A model generated the notes under the pieces. That model did no database searches, was not told the origin of the DNA, and worked only from the letters and a program-made list of their open reading frames with translations. A stretch of 64,000 nucleotides of DNA from assembly GCF_040811775.1 (NCBI RefSeq), contig NZ_JBFNXW010000002.1, positions 310,001 to 374,000 of the forward strand, in the 5' to 3' direction. Source of the DNA: Balneola sp. MJW-20. GTDB lineage: Bacteria > Bacteroidota > Rhodothermia > Balneolales > Balneolaceae. Of this stretch, positions 19,060-28,490 are shown one piece after another (positions within the stretch are counted from its first letter, which is position 1; each line of letters opens with the position of its first letter). Position numbers and translations under genes: made by a program.

Positions 19060-19896
19060 ATGAATTTAAGAAGATTAATTAACGGTACTTTGATATTCGG
19101 GTTGGCTTTAATAGTACAGGCATGTGGAGTGAATGATGAAGAAATTTCAACTGCACAGCTCAGAGTGGGATTAACAGATGCTCCTGCAGCTTATGATCAG
19201 GTAAACATCGAGATCCTTCAGGTCCTGGTCAACACGAACGGGGATGAAGATCTGGAAGAAGGGGAAGAGACTGAAACAGATTCACTCGAGAATAACGGAT
19301 GGTATGCCATTCTGGAAGATTCTATTTATGTGAACCTGCTGGATTATCAGAATGGAGCGATCCTTGATCTGGGAACTGCAACGGTTGAACCCGGACAGTA
19401 CAATCAGGTAAGATTGTTACTGGGTGATAATAATAACGTAGTAGTAGACGGCATCACCTATGACTTGAAAACTCCTAGTGCGCAACAGTCCGGTTATAAG
19501 CTACAGATCAATGAGACGGTAGAAGCCGGAGGGGTATATGATCTGATCATCGATTTCGATGCATCCCGATCTGTTGTTCAGAGAGGAAATGGAAGTTACC
19601 TGCTGAAACCCGTACTGAGAACTGTAGATCTGGATGAAACCGGTAGTATTTCCGGAACGGTATTCCCGGCAGACGGAGCTGACTGGGTATATGCTATTCA
19701 CCAGTCTGATGCGGATACGGTTGGAACTCAGCCGGACGATGGTGGTAATTTCAGCCTCATCGGCTTGCAGGAAGGAGTGTATGATCTGTCAATTATCGCC
19801 AGTGAGGCATATCAGGATAGCACGATCATGGACATTGAGTTGATGGATGAAGATCTGGTATTGCAGGATACGGTTCGACTGAATCCGGCCAACTAA
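19060..19896 (+). CDS. DUF4382 lipoprotein
   Basis: A 278-residue lipoprotein with lipobox VQAC (Cys22). Residues 32-165 form a DUF4382 domain, recognisable by AQLRVGLTDAPAAYDQVNIEI, the DLGTATVEPGQYNQVRL block and the VVVDGITYDLKTPS strand. Residues 190-275 look like a second small beta domain (GSISGTVFPADGADWVY), similar to carboxypeptidase-regulatory folds. It is probably in the outer membrane with unknown function. It ends at a terminator. Confidence 0.85.
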   Translation: MNLRRLINGTLIFGLALIVQACGVNDEEISTAQLRVGLTDAPAAYDQVNIEILQVLVNTNGDEDLEEGEETETDSLENNGWYAILEDSIYVNLLDYQNGAILDLGTATVEPGQYNQVRLLLGDNNNVVVDGITYDLKTPSAQQSGYKLQINETVEAGGVYDLIIDFDASRSVVQRGNGSYLLKPVLRTVDLDETGSISGTVFPADGADWVYAIHQSDADTVGTQPDDGGNFSLIGLQEGVYDLSIIASEAYQDSTIMDIELMDEDLVLQDTVRLNPAN

Positions 19897-19916
19897 CAAT
19901 TCACTTATTGAGTATT

Positions 19917-19947
19917 AAACCCGGTCATTATTTGGCCGGGTTTTTTT
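19917..19947 (+). terminator. Rho-independent terminator after DUF4382 gene
   Basis: AAACCCGG and CCGGGTTT form perfect 8-base arms with an 11-base loop, followed by T. It separates the DUF4382 gene from the histidine leader, so the histidine transcript starts downstream of it. Confidence 0.92.
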
Positions 19948-20076
19948 GTGCCTGTAGTTTTTTGAAGTCTTTACAAATCGGTTTCTGATTTATGAACGTA
20001 TCTCTGTCGTATTTACGTTGATGATTGCAGGAATTAGAGCTTGTTTGAAGCATAAAACAATAATTATATTAGCGCT

Positions 20077-20154
20077 GTGAATAATACACGTATACATATC
20101 AATTCTTTGATCCACGATGTCCATCATGCCCATCACGGACACCATGTGCACTGA
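20077..20154 (+). CDS. hisL: Histidine operon leader peptide
   Basis: A 25-codon frame from a GTG at 20077 to TGA at 20152, 59 bases before hisG. The peptide carries nine histidines, eight of them in the last 13 codons, with short runs HH, HH, HH (end: HHAHHGHHVH). Chance occurrence of such a frame directly before hisG is very unlikely. Ribosome stalling at the His codons when charged tRNA-His is scarce would switch the downstream RNA fold. The start codon is inferred, as no ribosome site is evident. Confidence 0.85.
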   Translation: MNNTRIHINSLIHDVHHAHHGHHVH

Positions 20155-20180
20155 GCACGAATGTATTTCCATTTTCTTCT
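20119..20180 (+). promoter_or_regulatory. Candidate histidine attenuator structure
   Basis: The segment CATGTGC at 20143-20149 can pair downstream with GCAC (20155-20158) plus ATG (20161-20163), giving a small hairpin followed by a pyrimidine/T-rich tract. It can instead pair with CATCATG at 20122-20128 inside the His-codon run. The two folds exclude each other, as expected of an attenuator. The hairpin is short and the T-tract is impure, so a classic terminator is not proven. Confidence 0.45.
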
Positions 20181-20213
20181 TCCAACTTCACTCTCATTTT
20201 ACATAATAATTTC

Positions 20214-21095
20214 ATGAACAGAACTAAAGATTCTTCCACTTCCTTACGTATAGCTATACAGAAAAGCGGCCGCCTGACCGATAAAACAGTTGATCTGTTG
20301 CATGGTATCGGAATTGATTTTGATAATTATAAGAGAAATCTGATGGTCAAGACCCGCAACTTTGATGTTGAGCTCTTGCTTTTGAGGGATGATGATATTC
20401 CGGAATATGTGCAGGATGGAGTTTGTGACCTGGGCTTTGTAGGAGCCAATGTTACCCGGGAGACTCAGGCTGATGTCACCGTTTTAAGAGGTCTGAATTA
20501 TGGTAACTGCAGATTGTCACTTGCCGCTCCAAAGTCTGCAGATATCCGAACAGCAGATGATTTTGACGGCAAAAAGGTTGCTACATCCTATCCGAATCTT
20601 ACTCGGGATTTCTTCGGTAATAAAGGTATTGATGTTCAGATCGTTGAGATATCCGGTGCAGTGGAGATCGCTCCTCAGCTGGAGGTAGCGGATGCCATTG
20701 TGGACCTGGTTTCAACCGGCGGAACACTGCGAGCTAACGGACTGATCGAACTGGAAACGATCATGGAGTCGGAGACCGAACTCATTCGCACCAACCACGA
20801 ACTTTCCCCCGGTAAGAAAGAACTGATCGAACGATTTATGGTCCGTATGGACGGTCATCTTCAGGCCGGTAAGAGCAGGTACATGATGCTGAATGCTCCA
20901 AAGGGGAGTGTGGATGAAATCAAATCCATCATTCCGTCCATGAAAAGTCCGACTATAGTACCTCTTGCAGAGGACGAAATGGTGGCCATACATACCGTAG
21001 TTCCCTTCAATGAATTATGGCTGATCATGGAAAAACTGAAGGAGGCTGGTGCTTCTGACATTGTTATCCTGCCGATCGAAAGTATGATCCTATAA
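20214..21095 (+). CDS. hisG: ATP phosphoribosyltransferase, long form
   Basis: First enzyme of histidine synthesis: joins ATP and PRPP. The 293 residues include the catalytic domains ([11 protein letters not shown] near the N-terminus; [27 protein letters not shown], the PRPP loop) and the C-terminal regulatory HisG_C domain (about 215-293, [14 protein letters not shown]... [14 protein letters not shown]). The long form does not need HisZ, and its C-terminal domain binds histidine for feedback inhibition. It is the first enzyme gene behind the leader peptide. Confidence 0.97.
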   Translation: MNRTKDSSTSLRIAIQKSGRLTDKTVDLLHGIGIDFDNYKRNLMVKTRNFDVELLLLRDDDIPEYVQDGVCDLGFVGANVTRETQADVTVLRGLNYGNCRLSLAAPKSADIRTADDFDGKKVATSYPNLTRDFFGNKGIDVQIVEISGAVEIAPQLEVADAIVDLVSTGGTLRANGLIELETIMESETELIRTNHELSPGKKELIERFMVRMDGHLQAGKSRYMMLNAPKGSVDEIKSIIPSMKSPTIVPLAEDEMVAIHTVVPFNELWLIMEKLKEAGASDIVILPIESMIL

Positions 21096-21105
21096 ATCAG
21101 ATACA

Positions 21106-22413
21106 ATGAAGTATTACAATCAGAATGACATTAAACCGGATCAGAGAGCGGCCTTGTTAAAGCGTCCGAAGATCGACTTCAGTTCTATCTTTTCGACGGT
21201 TCAGCCGATCATTGATGCCGTTGAGGCTGAGGGTGATCCTGCGGTGTTACGGTTTACCGAAAAATTTGACGGCGTGAATCCCGGAACCACAGTGCTGGAT
21301 CCAAAAAGTATGGAAGTAGAACTGGACTCTGAAAGCAGGTTAGCTATTGATACTGCCTTCGATAATATTTTCAGGTTCCATAAAGCACAGTTACCTAACC
21401 CGATTGAAGTTGAGACCATGCCGGGTGTACGATGCATGAAAACAAATCGTGCGATTCCCAGAGTAGGTCTGTATGTTCCGGGAGGGACGGCTGTACTCCC
21501 TTCATCCGCTATGATGCTGAGCATCCCGGCATTGATCGCAGGTTGTGAAACCACAGTAATGGCTACTCCGCCTAGAAAAGACGGAAGTATCGCTCCGGAA
21601 CTGATCTACATTGCGCAAAAGGCCGGAGTGGATCAGATACTGCTGGCCGGTGGAGCACAGGCAGTGGCTGCAATGGCCTTCGGTACCCAAAGTGTTTATA
21701 AAGTGGATAAGATCCTGGGTCCCGGTAACCAGTATGTAACCGCGGCAAAAATGATCCTTCAGAACTCCGAGGCACAGATCAGCATCGATATGCCGGCCGG
21801 ACCATCAGAAGTGCTCGTGATCGCAGATGATAAAGCAGATCCCTCCTATGTGGCGGCTGACCTGCTCTCTCAGGCAGAGCATGGAACCGATAGCCAGGTT
21901 GTATTACTGGCTACTGCCGGGTTTGACTGGGACCAATTGGAATCTGAACTGGAAGAGCAGCTCAATGATCTACCCCGAAAAGAAATGGCAGAAGGAGCAC
22001 TGAAGAACTCATATTGCATCACGATGGAATCCCTGGACGATGCTTTTGAGTTTTCAAACGATTACGCACCTGAACACCTGATCCTCAACATTGAAAATGC
22101 GGAAGATCATATGGATCGCATACAAAATGCCGGCTCGGTATTCTTAGGAGCCTTAACCCCGGAAAGCGTGGGAGATTATGCTTCCGGAACCAATCATACG
22201 CTGCCGACCTACGGATATGCAAGAATGTACAGCGGGGTTAATTTGTCTACCTTTATGAAATCAGTGACATTTCAGAGTCTCTCTAAGGAGGGATTAGTCA
22301 ATCTGGGTAGTACCGTCGAGACGCTCGCAGAAATTGAAGGGCTGCATGCACACCGGAATGCGGTGTCAATTCGTCTCAAAGATCTGAATTCACAGAATAA
22401 AGGAGTTGAGTGA
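21106..22413 (+). CDS. hisD: Histidinol dehydrogenase
   Basis: It oxidises histidinol to histidine in two NAD-linked steps with zinc. The 435-residue protein shows [25 protein letters not shown] (zinc ligands), APEHLIL with the catalytic Glu-His pair, and SGTNHTLPT. Length and motifs are normal. It starts 10 bases after hisG and its stop overlaps the hisC start (TGATG), so translation is coupled. Confidence 0.97.
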   Translation: MKYYNQNDIKPDQRAALLKRPKIDFSSIFSTVQPIIDAVEAEGDPAVLRFTEKFDGVNPGTTVLDPKSMEVELDSESRLAIDTAFDNIFRFHKAQLPNPIEVETMPGVRCMKTNRAIPRVGLYVPGGTAVLPSSAMMLSIPALIAGCETTVMATPPRKDGSIAPELIYIAQKAGVDQILLAGGAQAVAAMAFGTQSVYKVDKILGPGNQYVTAAKMILQNSEAQISIDMPAGPSEVLVIADDKADPSYVAADLLSQAEHGTDSQVVLLATAGFDWDQLESELEEQLNDLPRKEMAEGALKNSYCITMESLDDAFEFSNDYAPEHLILNIENAEDHMDRIQNAGSVFLGALTPESVGDYASGTNHTLPTYGYARMYSGVNLSTFMKSVTFQSLSKEGLVNLGSTVETLAEIEGLHAHRNAVSIRLKDLNSQNKGVE

Positions 22414-23474
22414 TGTCTGGTTTTGATCTTCATTCACTGGTGCGGGAAAATATCCGTGAGCTTAAACCGTACCGAAGTGCCCGGGACGATTTTGATAAAG
22501 GGATCTTGCTGGATGCGAACGAGAATAGTATGGGTTCACCGATCGAGAGTGATCTGGAACTCAACCGTTATCCGATGCCTCTTCAGGAAGAACTTCGTGC
22601 AAAGATCGCGGCATACCGTAAGGTTAAACCGTCACAGGTCTTTACCGGCGTAGGAAGTGATGAGGCCATTGATCTGCTGTTCAGGATCTTTTGCATTCCG
22701 GGTCATGATCGTATACTGATCAATCCCCCTACGTACGGGATGTACAAGGTATCAGCCAAGATCAATGATGTGCAGGTGGATGAGGTTCTCCTGGATGAGA
22801 ATTTTCAGCTGCGACCGGATAAAATTCTGGAACAGGTCACTACTCAGACAAAACTGATATTTATCTGCTCACCTAACAACCCGACAGCGAACAGTATTAA
22901 GCGGGATGATATCATAAAGGTGCTTAGCAGTTTTAATGGAATAGTGGTCGTGGATGAGGCCTACATAGATTTCAGCGGAACAGGCAGCATGGCGGCGATG
23001 ACCGATGAATATCCTAACCTGGTCGTTTTACAGACCCTGTCAAAAGCATTCGGACTGGCCGGCATCAGGCTGGGTATAGCAATTGCTTCAGAAGAGATCA
23101 TCTCTTATATGCTGAAAGTGAAGGCTCCGTATAATATCAACAAGCTGACATCTAAAGCAGCTATTGAAGCTTTTGATCATGTTGATAAAGTTCAGGAAAA
23201 TGTACGCAGGATCCTGGATGAAAGGAAAAGGATGGAAGATATGCTGGCAGAAATAGAGGAGGTAGATGAAGTATTTCCCTCAGATGCCAACTTCCTGGTA
23301 TTCAGGGTAAAAAATGCCCTAAAGGTTTATGAAGTGCTGGCCGCTGAGGGAGTGGTGGTCCGATACCGTGGAAATGAACCGGGGTGTGAGAACGGACTGA
23401 GACTGACTATCGGAACTCCGGAGGAAAATGATTTCTTTATCCATAAACTTCAGGAAATCCTTAAAAAAATATAA
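22413..23474 (+). CDS. hisC: Histidinol-phosphate aminotransferase
   Basis: This PLP enzyme of 353 residues moves an amino group from glutamate to imidazole-acetol phosphate. Family features are LLDANENSMG near residue 30, SPNNPTA, VVDEAYIDF (Asp and Tyr contacting PLP), and TLSKAFGLAGIRLG with the PLP lysine. The ATG at 22413 overlaps the hisD stop by one base and is preferred over a GTG one codon earlier. Confidence 0.96.
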   Translation: MSGFDLHSLVRENIRELKPYRSARDDFDKGILLDANENSMGSPIESDLELNRYPMPLQEELRAKIAAYRKVKPSQVFTGVGSDEAIDLLFRIFCIPGHDRILINPPTYGMYKVSAKINDVQVDEVLLDENFQLRPDKILEQVTTQTKLIFICSPNNPTANSIKRDDIIKVLSSFNGIVVVDEAYIDFSGTGSMAAMTDEYPNLVVLQTLSKAFGLAGIRLGIAIASEEIISYMLKVKAPYNINKLTSKAAIEAFDHVDKVQENVRRILDERKRMEDMLAEIEEVDEVFPSDANFLVFRVKNALKVYEVLAAEGVVVRYRGNEPGCENGLRLTIGTPEENDFFIHKLQEILKKI

Positions 23475-23569
23475 CATCTTCTGTTACTGAATCCTTCATT
23501 TTCAGGAATGGAAAAAGGTTCAAACTAATTTATATCACCATAAACATTAGTCCGTGAAGGACCTTTATC

Positions 23570-24454
23570 ATGATCATACAAATATCAAATACCGCTTTAT
23601 CAGATCCGGAGGGTAAATTACCTTTCAGAAGCAGAGCACTGCGAGCTCTGAATCTGATGACGGATGCAGGTCATGATATATCTCTGGATGCATCATCAGT
23701 CAGTGATCTTCAGATGGCGCTTCTGGAGCAGGAGAGGATACGTCTGATTGAGGATAGTGAAGCATCTGATATACAGATCAAGGGTGAGAATTCAGAGCTC
23801 ATCCTGTTGAGGGGTGAAAACAAGTCCGTATTTGATGACTGGGATCAGCTCACATCTGTAATCCTGAATGAAGCCCGTACAAGTACTTTAAGCAGAAAAA
23901 CGGCAGAGACGGATATAAATATATCGCTCAACCTCGATGGTACCGGAAAGTCGGATATTTCCACCGGACTCAATTTTTTTGATCATATGCTGGAACAGAT
24001 CAGCCGGCATGGATTTATTGATATGGAACTGAAGTGTGACGGTGATCTGGAAGTGGATGAGCATCATACTATTGAAGATGTGGCCATTGCACTGGGTACT
24101 GCTATAGATGAGGCCCTTGGTAATAAAAAAGGAATTGAGCGATATGCTTTTGTGTTACCTATGGACGAAACGCAAGCTACCGTGGCAATAGATCTCTCAG
24201 GCAGACCTTTTCTGGTCTTTGAGGGAGAGTTTTCAAGAGAATATGTCGGAGATCTTCCGACAGAAATGGTTAAACATTTTTTTTACAGTCTTGCTATGAA
24301 CTTGAAAGCCACAATACATGTTAGTTTCGCCGGTGATAATGATCACCACAAGATCGAAGCCTGTTTCAAAGGTCTGGCAAGATCCCTGAAAGCAGCTGTC
24401 GAAAGAAATGAGAGAATCAAAAATATGATACCCAGTTCAAAGGGTACCCTTTAG
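23570..24454 (+). CDS. hisB: Imidazoleglycerol-phosphate dehydratase with N-terminal extension
   Basis: The dehydratase domain spans about residues 104-294 and is complete: FFDHMLEQISRHG, DEHHTIEDVAIALG, and DNDHHKIEACFKGLARSLKAA carry the metal-binding His and Glu residues. Residues 1-102 are extra. In E. coli HisB the N-terminal domain is a HAD phosphatase with a DxDGT nucleophile motif; here that motif is absent (NTALSDPEG stands there) and the section is shorter. It may be an eroded phosphatase domain. The gene starts 95 bases after hisC and ends four bases before hisH. Confidence 0.93.
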   Translation: MIIQISNTALSDPEGKLPFRSRALRALNLMTDAGHDISLDASSVSDLQMALLEQERIRLIEDSEASDIQIKGENSELILLRGENKSVFDDWDQLTSVILNEARTSTLSRKTAETDINISLNLDGTGKSDISTGLNFFDHMLEQISRHGFIDMELKCDGDLEVDEHHTIEDVAIALGTAIDEALGNKKGIERYAFVLPMDETQATVAIDLSGRPFLVFEGEFSREYVGDLPTEMVKHFFYSLAMNLKATIHVSFAGDNDHHKIEACFKGLARSLKAAVERNERIKNMIPSSKGTL

Positions 24455-24458
24455 TTAA

Positions 24459-25073
24459 ATGATCGCAATCCTTAAATACAAAGCTGGTAACATCAAATCG
24501 GTGGCAAACGCCCTCGATAGACTTGGTGAACACTATTTTCTGGCGGAGAAACCAAACGAGCTTGAAAGTGCCCGTGCAGTTATATTCCCGGGCGTAGGTC
24601 ATGCAGGTGCCGCAATGGAATCTCTGAAAGAGAAAGGGATTGATGAATGGCTTAAAAATACCGAGAAGATGGTATTGGGTATATGTGTTGGGATGCAGCT
24701 CATGTTTGAGTCTTCCGTTGAAGGTAACACTCAGGGACTGGGAGTTATCCCCGGAGTATTGAAAAAGTTTGATGAAAAAGAGGCTAAAGTGCCTCACATG
24801 GGCTGGAATAATATTAATAAAGATTCTGATCACCCCCTGCTAAAAGGGATCAGTACAAAACAATACCTGTACTTTGTGCATAGCTACTATGCACCGGTAA
24901 GTGAACACACCATTGCTACCTGTAACTACATCAATGATTTTACAGCGGCCGTTGCCAAAGATAATTTCATGGGAGTTCAGTTTCACCCGGAGAAATCAGG
25001 AAGTGTGGGGTCAATGGTACTGCAGAATTTCCTGGACGTGGTCTACTCACCTGAGAAAATAAAAGCTGAATAA
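24459..25073 (+). CDS. hisH: Imidazole glycerol phosphate synthase, glutaminase subunit
   Basis: It supplies ammonia from glutamine to HisF. The 204-residue class-I amidotransferase has VIFPGVGHAG (oxyanion region), nucleophile Cys76 in LGICVGMQ, and the His-Glu pair in QFHPEKSG. Its partner HisF lies about 7 kb downstream, past unrelated genes. Directly after it comes the LolA-like gene (97-base gap), which marks the first break in the his run. Confidence 0.96.
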   Translation: MIAILKYKAGNIKSVANALDRLGEHYFLAEKPNELESARAVIFPGVGHAGAAMESLKEKGIDEWLKNTEKMVLGICVGMQLMFESSVEGNTQGLGVIPGVLKKFDEKEAKVPHMGWNNINKDSDHPLLKGISTKQYLYFVHSYYAPVSEHTIATCNYINDFTAAVAKDNFMGVQFHPEKSGSVGSMVLQNFLDVVYSPEKIKAE

Positions 25074-25169
25074 GCTCATCCTCCCGCCTTCTGCTTAATG
25101 TATTCTTCATTGTGCTTCAGTATTATTTGATAGATATTCAAATAGACGTACTGAACTAATTTTTATGGA

Positions 25170-25997
25170 ATGAAGACCAATTGCGGTTATATCAGCTGCT
25201 CTGATTCAGGCACTCCTGTCTGCCCGATCTTAATATTCCGGAATGTGGTCTGTTCAGTGGTCGTATTTCTGCTCATGCTACTCAGTCCTGTTTTTAATCC
25301 ACTGAAGGCTCAGTCTGCCGAAGAGGTGGTTCGCAGGTCATATGAAAAAATGGAAGGGGAAAGCTCTCAGGCAAGGATAACAATGAAGATCATTCGTCCT
25401 GACTGGCAGAGAAGCTATACCATGAAGACCTGGAGCAAAGGGGAAGACTTCAGCATGGTGCTTATTCTTTCACCTGCCCGGGATGAGGGAACGGCTTTTC
25501 TGATGCGTGAGAATGAAATATGGAACTGGCTCCCGGGGGTGAACAGAACCATAAAATTACCGCCGTCTATGATGAGCCAGTCCTGGATGGGTTCCGACTT
25601 CTCCAATAATGATCTGGTTCGCGAATCATCCATTATTAAGGATTACACATACCGGATGCTGGGGGATACTCTACTTTCTGAGGGAGAAGCCTATATGATC
25701 GAAATGATCCCGAAACCGGATGCGCCTATTGTCTGGTCAAAAGTGATCAGCTATATCACCAAAGAAAATGACCTGTATATCCGCGCTGAATATTATGATG
25801 AAGACGATATACTGATCCGGCTAATGACCGGCAAAGAGATTAAAGAGATAGGAGGAAGGATTATACCAACGGTTATGGAGATGATCCCCGTGGAAGAAGA
25901 GGGCAATATGACGGTAGTGATCTACGAGGATATTGATTTCAATATTGACATTTCAGAACGCTTCTTCAGCATTCAGAATCTGAAGAGAGTCGACTGA
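25170..25997 (+). CDS. LolA-like outer membrane lipoprotein-sorting family protein
   Basis: A 275-residue exported protein. A hydrophobic stretch at about 25-45 ends PLKAQ, giving a long signal sequence; a shorter start is possible. The mature part has the beta-rich LolA/LppX-like pattern of 'outer membrane lipoprotein-sorting protein' (AEEVVRRSYEKMEGESSQARITMKI..., LPGVNRTIKLPPSMMSQSWMGSDF, RAEYYDEDD). Such folds carry lipid chains across the periplasm. It heads a five-gene set with two FtsX-type permeases, an ATPase and an outer-membrane protein, so it may be the periplasmic carrier of that exporter. Confidence 0.85.
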   Translation: MKTNCGYISCSDSGTPVCPILIFRNVVCSVVVFLLMLLSPVFNPLKAQSAEEVVRRSYEKMEGESSQARITMKIIRPDWQRSYTMKTWSKGEDFSMVLILSPARDEGTAFLMRENEIWNWLPGVNRTIKLPPSMMSQSWMGSDFSNNDLVRESSIIKDYTYRMLGDTLLSEGEAYMIEMIPKPDAPIVWSKVISYITKENDLYIRAEYYDEDDILIRLMTGKEIKEIGGRIIPTVMEMIPVEEEGNMTVVIYEDIDFNIDISERFFSIQNLKRVD

Positions 25998-26038
25998 TAA
26001 ACGGGTCGGTAGGTCCGGCCCCCATAAAGGGATACGGG

Positions 26039-27262
26039 ATGTTATACTTTAACATGGCCTGGAGAAATATCTGGAGAAACCGCAGGCGGACACTGATCAC
26101 CATGCTTTCGATTATTGTGGCGGTATTTCTGTCGGCTATCATGCGGTCAATGCAGGAAGGTCAGTATGACATGATGATAGAAGGAAGTGTCGGTAAATTC
26201 CTGGGGTATATTCAGATCCATCAGCTTGGGTACTGGGATGATCAGACCCTGGATAATGCAATGTATTATTCTGATTCCCTGCGTAGTATCCTGGATTCTA
26301 ATGAACAGGTATCCCATGTTGTACCCCGGCTCAATTCATATGCGCTGGCTGCCGGAGAGGAACAAAGTCGGCCGGCACTGGTGCTGGGAATAGATGTGGA
26401 AGCCGAAAAGTTCTTAAGTGAACCCCAAAGCAGGCTTCAGGCAGGATCCTACTTCGATTCTAACTCTCAGCGGTCTGTACTGATAGGAAAAGAGATGTTC
26501 AGTCGTCTGAATGTTGAGGTGGGTGACAGCCTGGTTCTGATCGGTCAGGGCTTTCGCGCCATGAGTGCAACCGGCCTGTACCACATTTCAGGATCGGTCT
26601 CATTTCCCGATCCGCAGCTTAACAAAAGCCTCGTGATCATGCCCCTGGAAACAGCACAGGCTTTTTTTGGTGCTGAAGATCACCTTACTTCGCTGATCCT
26701 CATACCGCATCGTATTTCCGATATTGAATTGATCAGAACCGATGTCGGTGAAAAGCTCTCAGCTGACTCTTACGAAGTCATGTCCTGGACAGAAATGGTA
26801 CCCGAACTCATTCAGGGTATTCAGGCAGACCGGGGAAGCGGGATGATCATTATCCTGATCCTCTACATGGTAGTTGGATTCGGAATCCTTGGAACCGTTC
26901 TGATGATGACCAATGAACGCAGATACGAATTTGGAGTCATGATCGCCGTTGGAACCCCCAGACACACCATCGCTGTCACCCTGGCGATTGAATTACTTTT
27001 ACTTGCTTTAGTAGCTTCTGCGATAGGGATAGTGGCTTCAGTATTGGTGTCTTGGTACTTCAACGTTAATCCAATAGAGTTGACCGGAAATTTGGCTGAA
27101 GTGATGGAAACTTATAGTATGGATCCCTATCTGCCTTTTTCTCTGGCTCCATCCGTATTCATTAACCAGGCCGGAATCATCTTCATGATCACTCTCTTAT
27201 TCAGTTTCTTTCCGTTAATAAAAGCCAGCCAGTTGAAGCCGGTAAAAGCGATGAGGTCCTGA
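26039..27262 (+). CDS. ABC transporter permease, FtsX/LolC-E type
   Basis: A 407-residue inner-membrane protein. It has one N-terminal membrane helix (TMLSIIVAVFLSAIM), a periplasmic MacB-like domain (about 45-275), and three C-terminal helices (IIILILYMVVGFGILGT, AIELLLLALVASAIGIVAS, AGIIFMITLLFSFFPLI) ending in the ASQLKPVKAMR cytoplasmic motif. This topology belongs to type VII ABC systems that do mechanical work on periplasmic substrates, such as LolC/E and MacB. One base separates it from the second permease. Confidence 0.92.
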   Translation: MLYFNMAWRNIWRNRRRTLITMLSIIVAVFLSAIMRSMQEGQYDMMIEGSVGKFLGYIQIHQLGYWDDQTLDNAMYYSDSLRSILDSNEQVSHVVPRLNSYALAAGEEQSRPALVLGIDVEAEKFLSEPQSRLQAGSYFDSNSQRSVLIGKEMFSRLNVEVGDSLVLIGQGFRAMSATGLYHISGSVSFPDPQLNKSLVIMPLETAQAFFGAEDHLTSLILIPHRISDIELIRTDVGEKLSADSYEVMSWTEMVPELIQGIQADRGSGMIIILILYMVVGFGILGTVLMMTNERRYEFGVMIAVGTPRHTIAVTLAIELLLLALVASAIGIVASVLVSWYFNVNPIELTGNLAEVMETYSMDPYLPFSLAPSVFINQAGIIFMITLLFSFFPLIKASQLKPVKAMRS

Positions 27263-27263
27263 T

Positions 27264-28484
27264 ATGATCTGGACCATATTAAAACTGGGGTGGAAAAATG
27301 TCTGGAGGAATCCTACCCGAAGTAGCGTGGTGATCATTGCAGTAGTACTGGGAACCTGGGCCGGGATCTTTTCGGCAGGATTCTTTAACGGATTCATGCA
27401 GGATTACCTGGACAATCAGATAGAACTAACCACCGGTCATATTCAGATCATGCATCCGGAATTTGATGATCAGTTTGACCCGAAATTCACAATTCCGGGA
27501 GCAGATAAGATACTGAATGAACTGAGATCTGATGGAAGAGTTACAGAGCTTATAGGGATGAGCCAGGTAACCGGGCTTGCCCAGAGTACACGGAACAGCT
27601 TCGGGGTCACGATTAACGGATTATCTGCCACAGATTCCCTGGGTTTTATAAGCAGATACCTGACCGAAGGTGCACTTCCGGATGACGGAATGCGTAACCC
27701 GATCCTCATTGGAACAGAACTCGCTAAAAGACTGTCGCTAGGTTTACGGTCCAGAATGGTACTCAGTTTTCAGGATATATCCGGAGAGATCACCGGGGGA
27801 GCTTTCAGGGTTGCCGGTATCTTTGATTCATTTAATGATCGCTATGATGAAAATACTGTTTTTGTACTCAGAAAAGATCTTAACCGTCTGCTTGGTGAAG
27901 AAGACGTTTTTCACCTGATTCGGATACAGACCTCAAACCTGAGTCTTTCTGACAGGATGAGTACCGATCTGGCCAATACTTACGATCAGGTCGAATTGAA
28001 AAGCTGGAAAGATCTTTCGCCGGATCTCCGTTACCTCTTCGATATGACCGATCTTACCCTTTATATCGTCATGATGATAATTATCATCGGACTGGTGTTC
28101 AGTATTATCAATACCATGCTTATGGCGGTGCTGGAAAGGACACGGGAACTGGGTATGTTACGGGCAATCGGGATGAACAAGACCCGAACTTTTAACATGG
28201 TGATGTGGGAAACTTTTTTCCTGACCATGGTAGGGTCACCGATCGGACTTCTGCTGAGCTGGCTGACGATCAACTACTTTGCCGGTGCTGGGATAGACCT
28301 GTCAGCTTTTGCTCAGGGTTTGAATCAGTACGGAATGGCGACCCTGGTATACCCGTCCTTATCAGCCCCCTATTATTTTAATCTGATGCTGATGATCGCC
28401 GGTGCAGCGATTCTTTCAGCTCTGTATCCCGCCTGGAGAACCTTACAGCTCCGGCCGGTTGAAGCCATTCGGAAATTTAACTGA
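27264..28484 (+). CDS. Second ABC transporter permease, FtsX/LolC-E type
   Basis: A 406-residue homologue of the preceding permease with the same layout: N-terminal helix (VVIIAVVLGTWAGIFSAGF), periplasmic domain, three C-terminal helices (LYIVMMIIIIGLVFSIINTM etc.), and LQLRPVEAIRKF at the end. Two different permeases imply a LolCE-like heterodimer. It lies 6 bases before the ATPase gene. Confidence 0.92.
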   Translation: MIWTILKLGWKNVWRNPTRSSVVIIAVVLGTWAGIFSAGFFNGFMQDYLDNQIELTTGHIQIMHPEFDDQFDPKFTIPGADKILNELRSDGRVTELIGMSQVTGLAQSTRNSFGVTINGLSATDSLGFISRYLTEGALPDDGMRNPILIGTELAKRLSLGLRSRMVLSFQDISGEITGGAFRVAGIFDSFNDRYDENTVFVLRKDLNRLLGEEDVFHLIRIQTSNLSLSDRMSTDLANTYDQVELKSWKDLSPDLRYLFDMTDLTLYIVMMIIIIGLVFSIINTMLMAVLERTRELGMLRAIGMNKTRTFNMVMWETFFLTMVGSPIGLLLSWLTINYFAGAGIDLSAFAQGLNQYGMATLVYPSLSAPYYFNLMLMIAGAAILSALYPAWRTLQLRPVEAIRKFN

Positions 28485-28490
28485 GGTAAC

